NCBI GenBank assembly: GCA_035461525.1 | Contig: DATHVD010000084.1 | Span: 1-14,675 of the forward strand | Length of the DNA stretch: 14,675 nt | Reading direction: 5' to 3' | Source: JAIBJN01 sp035461525 | GTDB lineage: Bacteria; Actinomycetota; Thermoleophilia; Gaiellales; Gaiellaceae | Shown: positions 1 to 6,493 of the stretch, one piece after another | How the letters are laid out: every line of letters starts with the position of its first letter | Position numbering within the stretch: position 1 is the first letter of the stretch | Position numbers and translations under genes: made by a program | The notes under the pieces: model-generated | The model's database searches: none | The model's input: the letters and a program-made list of their open reading frames with translations, nothing else | What the model was told of the DNA's origin: nothing

Positions 1-24
1 CCCCGCCCCCTCCCACGGCCCCGA

Positions 25-897
25 GTGGACGTCGTCCTCCTCGCGAGCCTGGCCGGCGCCTTCTTCGGCGGGCTCGCGGTTGCTGTCCGGGCCGGGCTCG
101 GCCGGCGCCGAGACGCCGAGGCCGGCGCCTTCGTGGCCGCCTCGGTCGGCTGCCTCGTCTGCGCGCTCGTCGCGGTTCCGCTCGCCGCGGCCGACTCGCC
201 CTCGCTCGAGGGCATCTGGCTCTTCGCCCTCGTCGGCGCGTTCGTGCCCGGCCTCTCGCAGATCGTCTTCGTGCGGGCGGTCCGGGACGCCGGAGCCTCG
301 CGCACGGCGATCCTGATCGGGACGGCGCCGCTCCTCTCGGCCGGCCTCGCCCTTGTGCTCCTCGACGAGGCCCTGCGGCCCGCGCTCGCCGGCGCGACCG
401 TTGCAATCGTGCTCGGAGGCGCCCTCCTCGCCTGGGAGCGGACGCGCCCGCCCGACTTCCTCGTCGCCGGGGCGCTCCTGGCGCTGCTCGCCGCCTTCCT
501 CTTCGCGGTGCGGGACAACGTCGTGCGCTGGGCCTCGGTGGACACGGACGTCGACGCGCTCCCGGCCGCGACGGCCTCGCTCGGCGCGGCCGCCGCGGTG
601 CTGCTCCTCTACCTCGCCGTCTTCCGCCGGGGCGAGACGCTGTCCGGCCGCGTTCGCGCGGCGGCGGTCCCGTTCCTGCCCGCCGGAGTCTGCCTGGGGC
701 TCGCCTACGCCTCGCTGCTCCTCGCCTTCTCGCGCGGGCCCGTGACCGTCGTCGCGCCGCTGAACGCGACCCAGTCGCTCTGGGCCGTCGTCTTCGCGGC
801 GGCGTTCCTCGGCCGGGCCGAGGCGATCGGCGCCCGGCTCGTCTTCGCGGCCGTGCTCGTCGTCGCCGGGAGCGCTCTGATCGGCGCGACCCGTTAG
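25..897 (+). CDS. DMT-superfamily (EamA) membrane transporter
   Basis: This is a hydrophobic 290-residue protein with about ten predicted membrane segments, arranged as two five-helix halves (roughly residues 3-138 and 145-288) joined by a short charged loop (ERTRPPD). That is the size and layout of the drug/metabolite transporter superfamily, whose members move small metabolites or drugs across the inner membrane. The C-terminal stretch APLNATQSLWAVVF followed by FLGRAEAIGARL matches the usual end of an EamA repeat. The GTG start puts the first helix right at the N-terminus. No convincing Shine-Dalgarno is visible, and the frame is open to the left edge, so an upstream start cannot be excluded. 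The gene overlaps the convergent deacetylase by 4 bases. The substrate is unknown. Confidence 0.85.
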   Translation: MDVVLLASLAGAFFGGLAVAVRAGLGRRRDAEAGAFVAASVGCLVCALVAVPLAAADSPSLEGIWLFALVGAFVPGLSQIVFVRAVRDAGASRTAILIGTAPLLSAGLALVLLDEALRPALAGATVAIVLGGALLAWERTRPPDFLVAGALLALLAAFLFAVRDNVVRWASVDTDVDALPAATASLGAAAAVLLLYLAVFRRGETLSGRVRAAAVPFLPAGVCLGLAYASLLLAFSRGPVTVVAPLNATQSLWAVVFAAAFLGRAEAIGARLVFAAVLVVAGSALIGATR

Positions 898-1772
898 CCG
901 CGGGGGCTCCTCCGCGCGAAGTCGTCGGCGATCTCGTCGAACGTCGCCCAGCGCACGCCCTCGTGGGAGTTCAGGTGCTCGATGATCCGCTCGTGCATGG
1001 CGAGGACCTGCGGACGGCCGCTCACGTCGGGGTGGATCGTCATCGTGAAGACGGCGTAGTCCTCCTCCCGGTAGATCCAGTCGAAGGCGTCCATCCACAT
1101 CTCCTCGAGGTGGCGCGGGTTGACGAAGCCGTGGCTGTTCGGCGAGGCCTTGATGAACATCATCGGCGGCAGGTCGTCGAGGTACCAGCTCGCGGGGATC
1201 TCGATCAGGTCGGTCTCCTCGCCGCGGACGAGCGGCTTCATCCACTCGGAGGCCGGCTTCGAGTAGTCGATCTTCGTCCAGGAGTCGCCCACGCGCACGT
1301 AGTACGGGTGGAAGTCCTTGTGCATGAGCGAGTGGTCGTATTTGATCCCGTGCTTGAGCAGGAGCTCGTTCGTGACGGGCGAGAACTCCCACCAGGGCGC
1401 CACGTAGCCGGTCGGCCGCTTGCCCCAGACCTCCTCGATGAGGCCGATGCACTTGACGAGGACCTCCTCCTCCTGCTCGGGCGTCATCGCGATCGGGTTC
1501 TCGTGCGAGTACCCGTGCATGCCGATCTCGTGCCCCGCCTCGGCGACCATGCGCGTCTCGTCCGGGAAGGTCTCGATCGAGTGGCCGGGGATGAACCAGG
1601 TCGTCGTCAGGTCGTGCTTCGCGAAGAGGTCGAGGAGCCGCGGCGTGCCGACCTCGCCCGCGAAGAGCCCCCTCGAGATGTCGTCCGGCGAATCCTCGCC
1701 GCCGTAGGAGCCGAGCCAGCCGGCCACCGCGTCGACGTCGATCCCGTACGCGCAGAAAATCTCCTTGGCCAT
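894..1772 (-). CDS. Polysaccharide-deacetylase-fold metal hydrolase (PgdA/imidase-like)
   Basis: This 292-residue NodB-homology (carbohydrate esterase 4 fold) protein has all its motifs visible: an Asp motif near the N-terminus (IDVDA, D12/D14), the metal-binding H86-x3-H90 in GHEIGMHGYSH, an Arg motif (RPTGYVAPWW, R119) and a C-terminal His motif (TIHPDVSGRP, H248). It has no signal peptide, so it is probably cytoplasmic. The short spacing, early Asp and position of the His pair resemble the PuuE/Helicobacter PgdA branch. That branch includes cyclic-imide hydrolases and allantoinase-like enzymes as well as peptidoglycan deacetylases. A cytoplasmic cyclic-amide hydrolase is therefore at least as likely as a cell-wall enzyme. 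The ATG start is supported by an AGGAGG four bases upstream. It is transcribed divergently from the CobW unit. Confidence 0.85.
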   Translation of the reverse strand: MAKEIFCAYGIDVDAVAGWLGSYGGEDSPDDISRGLFAGEVGTPRLLDLFAKHDLTTTWFIPGHSIETFPDETRMVAEAGHEIGMHGYSHENPIAMTPEQEEEVLVKCIGLIEEVWGKRPTGYVAPWWEFSPVTNELLLKHGIKYDHSLMHKDFHPYYVRVGDSWTKIDYSKPASEWMKPLVRGEETDLIEIPASWYLDDLPPMMFIKASPNSHGFVNPRHLEEMWMDAFDWIYREEDYAVFTMTIHPDVSGRPQVLAMHERIIEHLNSHEGVRWATFDEIADDFARRSPRG

Positions 1773-1836
1773 GATCCCTCCTCGTCCGTCAACAGGTCGT
1801 GAACGTAGTCGCGCCTCGTGCTAGAAAGCAAGCGCG
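1773..1836. promoter_or_regulatory. Divergent intergenic region, promoters not resolved
   Basis: These 64 bases separate the deacetylase-fold gene from the CobW unit and must hold the promoters for both if each has its own. On the minus strand a TTGCTT followed 18 bases later by TACGTT is a weak -35/-10 candidate. I see no good sigma70 pair on the plus strand and no clear inverted repeat. Confidence 0.35.
1777..1782 (-). promoter_or_regulatory. Shine-Dalgarno of the deacetylase-fold gene
   Basis: A perfect AGGAGG on the minus strand lies 4 bases before the ATG at 1772, which fixes that start. Confidence 0.75.
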
Positions 1837-2118
1837 ATGTGCGCACTCTGCGGCGTCCTCCTGGAGAGCCACTGGGCGGAGCGCGGCTCCGGCCGCCGGG
1901 AGCGGGCCTTCCGGGTCCGGCTCCTGAACCGCGTCCTCGGGCATTTCGGCCTGGAGCTTGGGGACTGGGGCGGCCGCGTGTACACGCTCCGCGACCGGAA
2001 GGGCCGGACGGCGGTCGTGGACGACCTCGGCGGGCTCTGGACCGCGGCGGCCGAGCTGGCGGGGCGGCCGCTCGACCCGCTCGACCCCGAGCTCGTCGCC
2101 GCCCTGCGCCGTGGGTGA
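1837..2118 (+). CDS. Small CxxC-start protein linked to the CobW GTPase
   Basis: This 93-residue protein starts M-CALC-GVLLESHW, giving C2 and C5 with H12 close by. The middle is basic (RRERAFRVRLLNRVLGHFGLELGDWGG) and is followed by a short hydrophilic domain ending ...LDPLDPELVAALRRG. An in-frame TAG at 1822 rules out an earlier start. There are no membrane segments or signal peptide. I do not know a characterised homologue. From memory, small proteins with a similar MCALCG opening sit beside CobW-type GTPases in other bacteria, but I cannot verify this here. The 8-base overlap with the GTPase gene argues for coupled translation and a joint function. C2, C5 and H12 could bind a metal handed over by the GTPase, but this is inference. 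Confidence 0.75.
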   Translation: MCALCGVLLESHWAERGSGRRERAFRVRLLNRVLGHFGLELGDWGGRVYTLRDRKGRTAVVDDLGGLWTAAAELAGRPLDPLDPELVAALRRG

Positions 2119-3073
2119 CCGCCTCCCCGTCGTCCTCGTGACGGGCTTCCTCGGGAGCGGCAAGACGACGCTGCTCTCCCGGCTCCTCGGCCGGCCCGAG
2201 CTCGGGGAGACGGCGGTGATCGTGAACGAGATCGGCGAGGTGGCGATCGACCACCACCTGCTCCGGCAGGTGGACGAGCGCACCGTGCTGCTCGCGAACG
2301 GCTGCCTCTGCTGCACCCTCCGGGGCGACCTCGCGGACGAGCTCCGCGATCTCCTGAGCCGGCGCACCCGCGGCGAGATCCCGCCCTTCCGCCGGGTCGT
2401 CGTCGAGACGACGGGGCTCGCCGACCCGGCCCCGATCCTGAACACCCTCCTCGCCGAGCCGGTCGTCAAGCACCACTTCGAGCCGGGGGCCGTGATCGCG
2501 ACCGTGGACGCGCTCAACGGGCTGGGCCAGCTCGGCCGGGAGGCCGAGACGGTGAAGCAGGTCGTCGTCGCGGACCGGCTCGTCCTCACGAAGACGGACC
2601 TGGCCGATCCGGGCGCGGTGGCCGAGCTGGAGCAGCGGCTGCTCGCCCTCAACCCTGCCGCCGACCGGCTCGAGGCCTCCTTCGGCGAGGCCGACCCGGA
2701 GCTCCTGCTCGCGCCCGGAGGCCGCGACCCGCGCGACCTGCCAGCCGCCCCCGACGGCGGGCACGGCGACGTCCGGCCGTTCGTGCTCTTCCTCAACCGG
2801 CCGGTGGACTGGACGGCGTTCGGGATCTGGCTGACGATGCTGCTCGGGAGCCGCGGCGAAGACGTCCTGCGGGTCAAGGGCCTCCTCGACGTCGGCGCCG
2901 AGGGCCCCGTCGTCCTCAACGGCGTGCAGCACGTCGTCCATCCGCCGATTCACCTCGACGCCTGGCCCGACGAGGACCGCCGCTCGCGCATCGTCTTCAT
3001 CGCGCGCGGGATCGGGAAGCGCGAGGTCGAAGAGTCCCTCGAGGCCTTCGCCGGGCTCCCCGACCGCACGTGA
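2111..3073 (+). CDS. CobW-family G3E GTPase (COG0523 metallochaperone)
   Basis: This 320-residue P-loop GTPase shows GFLGSGKTT (12-20, Walker A), the metal-binding CxCC signature in NGCLCCTL (C65, C67, C68), ETTG (99-102) after the Walker B strand, and TKTD (160-163) as the guanine-specificity motif in place of NKxD. The C-terminal CobW_C domain ends in GVQHVVHPPIHLDAWP, a familiar conserved block. Members of the family use GTP hydrolysis to deliver zinc, cobalt or other metals to client proteins in the cytoplasm. There is no His-rich loop, unlike several zinc-responsive members. The GTG start at 2111 is chosen because it opens the P-loop domain correctly and lies inside the previous gene, implying translational coupling. 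Which metal and client are served is unknown. Confidence 0.9.
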   Translation: MGDRLPVVLVTGFLGSGKTTLLSRLLGRPELGETAVIVNEIGEVAIDHHLLRQVDERTVLLANGCLCCTLRGDLADELRDLLSRRTRGEIPPFRRVVVETTGLADPAPILNTLLAEPVVKHHFEPGAVIATVDALNGLGQLGREAETVKQVVVADRLVLTKTDLADPGAVAELEQRLLALNPAADRLEASFGEADPELLLAPGGRDPRDLPAAPDGGHGDVRPFVLFLNRPVDWTAFGIWLTMLLGSRGEDVLRVKGLLDVGAEGPVVLNGVQHVVHPPIHLDAWPDEDRRSRIVFIARGIGKREVEESLEAFAGLPDRT

Positions 3074-3393
3074 GCGACTGGCCCCCGCGCGAGCAGCGCC
3101 TGCGCGGCGCGCTCTTCCACGGCAGGCGCAAGCTTCTCCGCGGAGACTACGCGCACGCCGCGGGCGCGTTCGCCCGCGCGGCGGCCCTCGCCGACGCGCA
3201 GGAGAAGGAGCGCGTACGGGGCCTCCTCCACCTCGCCTCCGCCGGCCGCCGACGCCGGCAGGGCGACGAGCTGCGCGCGCGGCGGCAGCTGGCGCACGCC
3301 CGCAGGCGCCTCGGCCCCGAGCCGGAGCCCGTCCAGGGCGTCGAGCTGCGCGGGCTCCTGGAGACGGTCGAGGGCGTCGGCGCGCCGGACTGA
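3070..3393 (+). CDS. Small basic helical protein, probably DUF309-like
   Basis: This 107-residue, Arg- and Ala-rich, apparently all-helical protein starts at a GTG that overlaps the GTPase stop codon (GTGA), so it is translated as part of the CobW unit. The order F-x-GRRKLLRGDYAHAAGAF, then KERVRGLLHLASAGRRRRQGD, then ARRQLAHARRRL resembles the DUF309 pattern: a 'G-x-Y..AHE..LE..W' helix, then a 'R..LQGLIQLA' helix, then a 'GN..GA..L..A...L' helix. The usual His-Glu pair of the first helix is missing, so the match is divergent and the assignment tentative. No enzymatic function is known for the family. Its stop codon lies only 5 bases from that of the convergent LLM gene. Confidence 0.6.
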   Translation: MSDWPPREQRLRGALFHGRRKLLRGDYAHAAGAFARAAALADAQEKERVRGLLHLASAGRRRRQGDELRARRQLAHARRRLGPEPEPVQGVELRGLLETVEGVGAPD

Positions 3394-3398
3394 CCGAC

Positions 3399-4349
3399 TC
3401 ACGCGAGCACCTCCCCGAGGAAGCGCCGGACCTGCACGGGCTTGGGGTCGCGTCCCATCGGGACGAGTCCGATCCGCTCGCCGGGGAGCAGTTCGAGCCG
3501 ACGGACCTGCTCGCGGCACTCCGCCGGCGTTCCGGCGACGGCCCAGTCCCCCACGATCTCGTCCGGGACCGCCCGAGCGTGGCTCGCGCCGGGAGCCAGG
3601 TGCTCGCCGTACTCGTAGGCGGCCCGGATGCGCTCGGCGGCCTCCTGCTCGACCGGCGTCAGCTCGGCCGGGAGGGGATGGCGGAGCGAGCGCGCGACGT
3701 ACGACTTCACGTCCTCCCGCGCCTCCAGCGGGTCGTCGGAGACGGCGAACGGCACCCAGAACGTGAGGGCGAAACCAGGCTCGGCGCCCCCCGCCGCCAC
3801 GCGCTCCCGCGCCGCCGCGAGCTGGCGGGGTTGCAGCCCGACCACCGCGAGGCACCCGTCGGCGATCCGGCCCGAGAGCTCCAGCATGCGCGGCCCGCTC
3901 GCCCCGAGGTGGATCGGGGCGGGAGGCTGGCCGGTGCCGTAGCCGAGGCCGTCATCGCCTCCGGCCCAGTAGCGCCGGAGTCGCTCGACGGCCCGCTCGA
4001 GCTCGGCGAGCCGCGCGGGCCTCGCCCCGACGGTGCGGACCGCGCTCGCGCCGAGCCCGAGGCCGAGGGCGGCGCGCCCGCCCGTAAGCTCCTGCAGCGT
4101 CGCGACCGCGCTCGCCGTGACGGCGAGGTGCCGCGAGACGGGATTCGTGACCCCCGGCCCGAGGCGCACCCGGCGTGTCGAGAGCGCCGCCGCTCCGAGA
4201 AGGACGAAGAGCTCCCGCCAGAGCACGGGGGAGTCGCCCACCCACACGCCGCCCAGGCCCGCCGCCTCGGCCAGCTCGACGCACTCGAGGAGGCCGTGCG
4301 GGGCCTCGGTGCCGTAGACGACGAGGTCGATCGAGCCGGTGTCAGGCAT
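3399..4349 (-). CDS. LLM-class flavin-dependent oxidoreductase B (Mer-like)
   Basis: This 316-residue TIM-barrel protein belongs to the bacterial luciferase-like family, probably to the F420-dependent branch. Supporting blocks are the N-terminal barrel strand (SIDLVVYGTE), GGVWVGDSPVLWRE, RLGPGVTNPVSRHLAVTASAVATLQELTGGR with LGLGLGASA (cofactor-phosphate region), and the late VAGTPAECREQVRRLE segment that closes these proteins. The TNPVSRH block is the form seen in Mer-like F420 oxidoreductases. The ATG at 4349 is chosen because it starts the barrel directly and overlaps the previous gene by 8 bases. Extending upstream would add 55 low-complexity Arg/Ser residues. It is the last gene of the minus-strand operon. 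The substrate is unknown, and FMN rather than F420 is possible. Confidence 0.85.
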   Translation of the reverse strand: MPDTGSIDLVVYGTEAPHGLLECVELAEAAGLGGVWVGDSPVLWRELFVLLGAAALSTRRVRLGPGVTNPVSRHLAVTASAVATLQELTGGRAALGLGLGASAVRTVGARPARLAELERAVERLRRYWAGGDDGLGYGTGQPPAPIHLGASGPRMLELSGRIADGCLAVVGLQPRQLAAARERVAAGGAEPGFALTFWVPFAVSDDPLEAREDVKSYVARSLRHPLPAELTPVEQEAAERIRAAYEYGEHLAPGASHARAVPDEIVGDWAVAGTPAECREQVRRLELLPGERIGLVPMGRDPKPVQVRRFLGEVLA

Positions 4350-5325
4350 GCGGGAGCACGTCGCTCGCCAGCAGCTCCAGCGTCCGCAGCGCGTCGCGCT
4401 GCGGCATGCCCGGCCACTGCACCCGCAGGACGAGCTCGGTGACGCCGAGCCCGCGAAGCTCGCGGATCTGCGCGGCCGCCGTCTCCGGGCTCCCGACGAG
4501 GAAACGGCCGGCACGAAGCTCCTCCCACTCCCGGCGCAGCGTGTCCGTGGGCGGCAGCACGTCGCCCTGGCCCCAGTCCACGTAGGCGGCGTACTTGGGG
4601 GCCAGGTACGGCCGGGCGGTCGCGAGCGCCTCCTCGTCGGTCGGAGCGAGGCACGCTTCGCGCATGAGCGGCAGCTCCGGCGGCTCGGAGCCGCGCTCGG
4701 CCCGGAAGAGCTCGAGCTGGCGGCGCACCTCCTCGACGGTGGTGTGCGGGTTCACGTACCAGGTGTCCGCGAGCCGGGCGGCGCGTCGGACGGCGGAGTC
4801 GTTGTTCGCCGCCATCCAGATCGGAGGTCGCGGGCGCTGGCGCGGGCGCAGCGCGAGGCGGGCCCGCTCCAGGCGGTAGCCGTGCCCGCTCGCCGTCACC
4901 TCCTCGCCCTCGAGCAGGCGCCGCACGACGTCGAGCTTCTCCCGGAAGACGCGGACGCGCTGCCGCGGGACGTCGAACGCGGCGTTCTCCTCGTCGCGGT
5001 AGCCGAGGCCGACGCCGAGAACGAAGCGACCGCCCGTGAGAACGTCGAGCGTCGCCGCCTGCTCGGCCACGTCCACGGGGTTCAGGAGCGGGAGGAGAAG
5101 GATTCCGGCGACGAGTCGCATGTCGCCCGTCTCGGTCGCGAGCCGGGCAAGGAGCGGCACGGGCTGGAGCATCTGGTACGGGGCCGAGAGGTAGTGGTGG
5201 CCCGCGGCGACGGAGTGGAAGCCGGCGTCGCGCACGAAGCGCACCTGCTCAATCTGCTCAGCGAGCCGCTCTGCCGGATCCTCCCCGGCCGGGTTCTGGA
5301 CGGCGACGAAGAGCCCGTACCGCAC
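4342..5325 (-). CDS. LLM-class flavin-dependent oxidoreductase A
   Basis: This 327-residue luciferase-like TIM-barrel enzyme shows MRYGLFVAVQNP (first strand), FHSVAAGHHYL, RLVAGILLLPLLNPVDVAEQAATLDVL (written here in part), TGGRFVLGVGLGYRDEE (96-112, the family's best signature), PPIWMAANNDSAVRRAARLADTW and FLVGSPETAAAQI. Such enzymes oxidise or reduce small organic substrates with FMNH2 plus O2, or with F420. It differs clearly in sequence from its neighbour LLM B, so the two do not look like a recent duplication. The GTG start is set by an AGGAGG five bases upstream. Overlap with LLM B and a 9-base gap to the acyl-CoA dehydrogenase place it inside the operon. The two LLMs may act as a pair or in successive steps. 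Confidence 0.87.
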   Translation of the reverse strand: MRYGLFVAVQNPAGEDPAERLAEQIEQVRFVRDAGFHSVAAGHHYLSAPYQMLQPVPLLARLATETGDMRLVAGILLLPLLNPVDVAEQAATLDVLTGGRFVLGVGLGYRDEENAAFDVPRQRVRVFREKLDVVRRLLEGEEVTASGHGYRLERARLALRPRQRPRPPIWMAANNDSAVRRAARLADTWYVNPHTTVEEVRRQLELFRAERGSEPPELPLMREACLAPTDEEALATARPYLAPKYAAYVDWGQGDVLPPTDTLRREWEELRAGRFLVGSPETAAAQIRELRGLGVTELVLRVQWPGMPQRDALRTLELLASDVLPHA

Positions 5326-5330
5326 ACAGT

Positions 5331-5336
5331 CCTCCT
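5331..5336 (-). promoter_or_regulatory. Shine-Dalgarno of LLM A, overlapping the previous stop
   Basis: A perfect AGGAGG on the minus strand lies 5 bases before the GTG at 5325. It overlaps the TAG stop of the upstream acyl-CoA dehydrogenase (TACTAGGAGG), so a terminating ribosome sits right on it. Confidence 0.8.
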
Positions 5337-6492
5337 AGTAGGAGCGGGGCATGCCGAGGACGTGCTGGCCGAGGTAGGCGAGGATGAGGTTGTTCGAGAC
5401 CGGGGCGATCGTGTAGAGGCGCGTCTCGCGGAACTTCCGCTCGACGTCGTACTCCTCCGCGAAGCCCCAGCCGCCGTGGGCGTCGAGGCACGCGTTGGCG
5501 GCCTCCCAGGAGGCCTCCGCCGCGAGCAGCTTGGCCATGTTGGCCTCGGCCCCGGCGGGCAGGCCCTGCTCGAAGAGCCACGCCGCCTTGTAGCGCATCA
5601 GGTCGGCCGCCTCGATCGAGGCGTGCGCGCGCGCGATCGGGAACTGGACGCCCTGGTTCGCGCCGATCGGGCGCCCGAACACCACTCGCTCGGAGGCGTA
5701 GCGCGACGCCTTCTCCACGAACCAGCGCCCGTCGCCGATGCACTCGGCGGCGATGAGGACCCGCTCGGCGTTCATGCCGTCGAGGATGTAGCGGAAGCCC
5801 TGGCCCTCCTCGCCGACCAGGGCGTCGTCCGGGAGCTCGACGCCGTCGAGGAACACCTCCGTCGTCGCGTGGTTCATCATCGTCTTCAGCGGGCGGATCG
5901 TGAGCGTGTCCCCGGCGGCCTTCATGTCCACCAGAAAGACCGAGAGGCCGTGGCTCTTCTTCTCCACCCGGTCGAGCGGCGTCGTCCGCGCGAGGAGGAG
6001 CATCAGGTCGGAGTAGAGGGCGCGGGAGGTGAAGACCTTCTGGCCGCGAACGACGTAGCCGCCGTCCACCCGCTCGGCGGTCGTCTCGATCCGGGTCGTG
6101 TCCGACCCGACCGTGGGCTCGGTGACGCCGAAGGCCTGGAGACGCAGCTCGCCGGCGGCGATCCTCGGCAGGTGGCGCCGCTTCTGCTCCTCGCTCCCGT
6201 GCCGGAGCACGGTGCCCATCGTGTACATCTGCGCGTGGCAGGCCGCGGCGTTCCCGCCCGAGGCGTTGATCTCCTCCAGGATGACGCTGCCGGCGGTGAG
6301 GCCGAGCCCCGCCCCGCCGTACTCCTCGGGGATGAGCGCCGCGAGCCAGCCGCCGTCGGTCAGGGCGCGGACGAACTCCTCCGGGTAGCGGTCGGGCTCG
6401 AGCGAGCGCCAGTACTCGCCGGGGTAGCTCGAGCAGAGGTCGCGCACGGCGGCGCGGATCTCCGTCAGCTCGTCGGGGAGAGAGAACTCCAT
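5335..6492 (-). CDS. Acyl-CoA dehydrogenase B with relocated catalytic Glu
   Basis: This full-length 385-residue FAD-dependent acyl-CoA dehydrogenase shows IPEEYGGAGLGL (54-65), the FAD/substrate block FGVTEPTVGSDTT (121-133), GQKVFTSRA (150-158), GEEGQGFRYIL (228-237), RVVFGRPIGANQGVQFPIA and AHGGWGFAEEYDVER. The usual catalytic Glu of the 'YEGTSEIQ' motif is absent: the site reads TIAPVSNNLI, with P364 where Glu should be. Instead, GMNAERVLIA supplies E243 in helix G, the position used by isovaleryl-CoA and long-chain enzymes. It is therefore probably an active dehydrogenase for a branched or unusual acyl-CoA. One base separates it from the preceding dehydrogenase gene (TGA-C-ATG). A GAGG 5-8 bases upstream of the ATG is a possible ribosome site. 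Confidence 0.92.
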   Translation of the reverse strand: MEFSLPDELTEIRAAVRDLCSSYPGEYWRSLEPDRYPEEFVRALTDGGWLAALIPEEYGGAGLGLTAGSVILEEINASGGNAAACHAQMYTMGTVLRHGSEEQKRRHLPRIAAGELRLQAFGVTEPTVGSDTTRIETTAERVDGGYVVRGQKVFTSRALYSDLMLLLARTTPLDRVEKKSHGLSVFLVDMKAAGDTLTIRPLKTMMNHATTEVFLDGVELPDDALVGEEGQGFRYILDGMNAERVLIAAECIGDGRWFVEKASRYASERVVFGRPIGANQGVQFPIARAHASIEAADLMRYKAAWLFEQGLPAGAEANMAKLLAAEASWEAANACLDAHGGWGFAEEYDVERKFRETRLYTIAPVSNNLILAYLGQHVLGMPRSY

Positions 6493-6493
6493 G

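Noticed and set aside
1..24. C-rich start of the window as a possible regulatory element
   Set aside because: It is only 24 bases of C-rich sequence that may be the end of another gene or part of the permease frame. Nothing specific can be supported.
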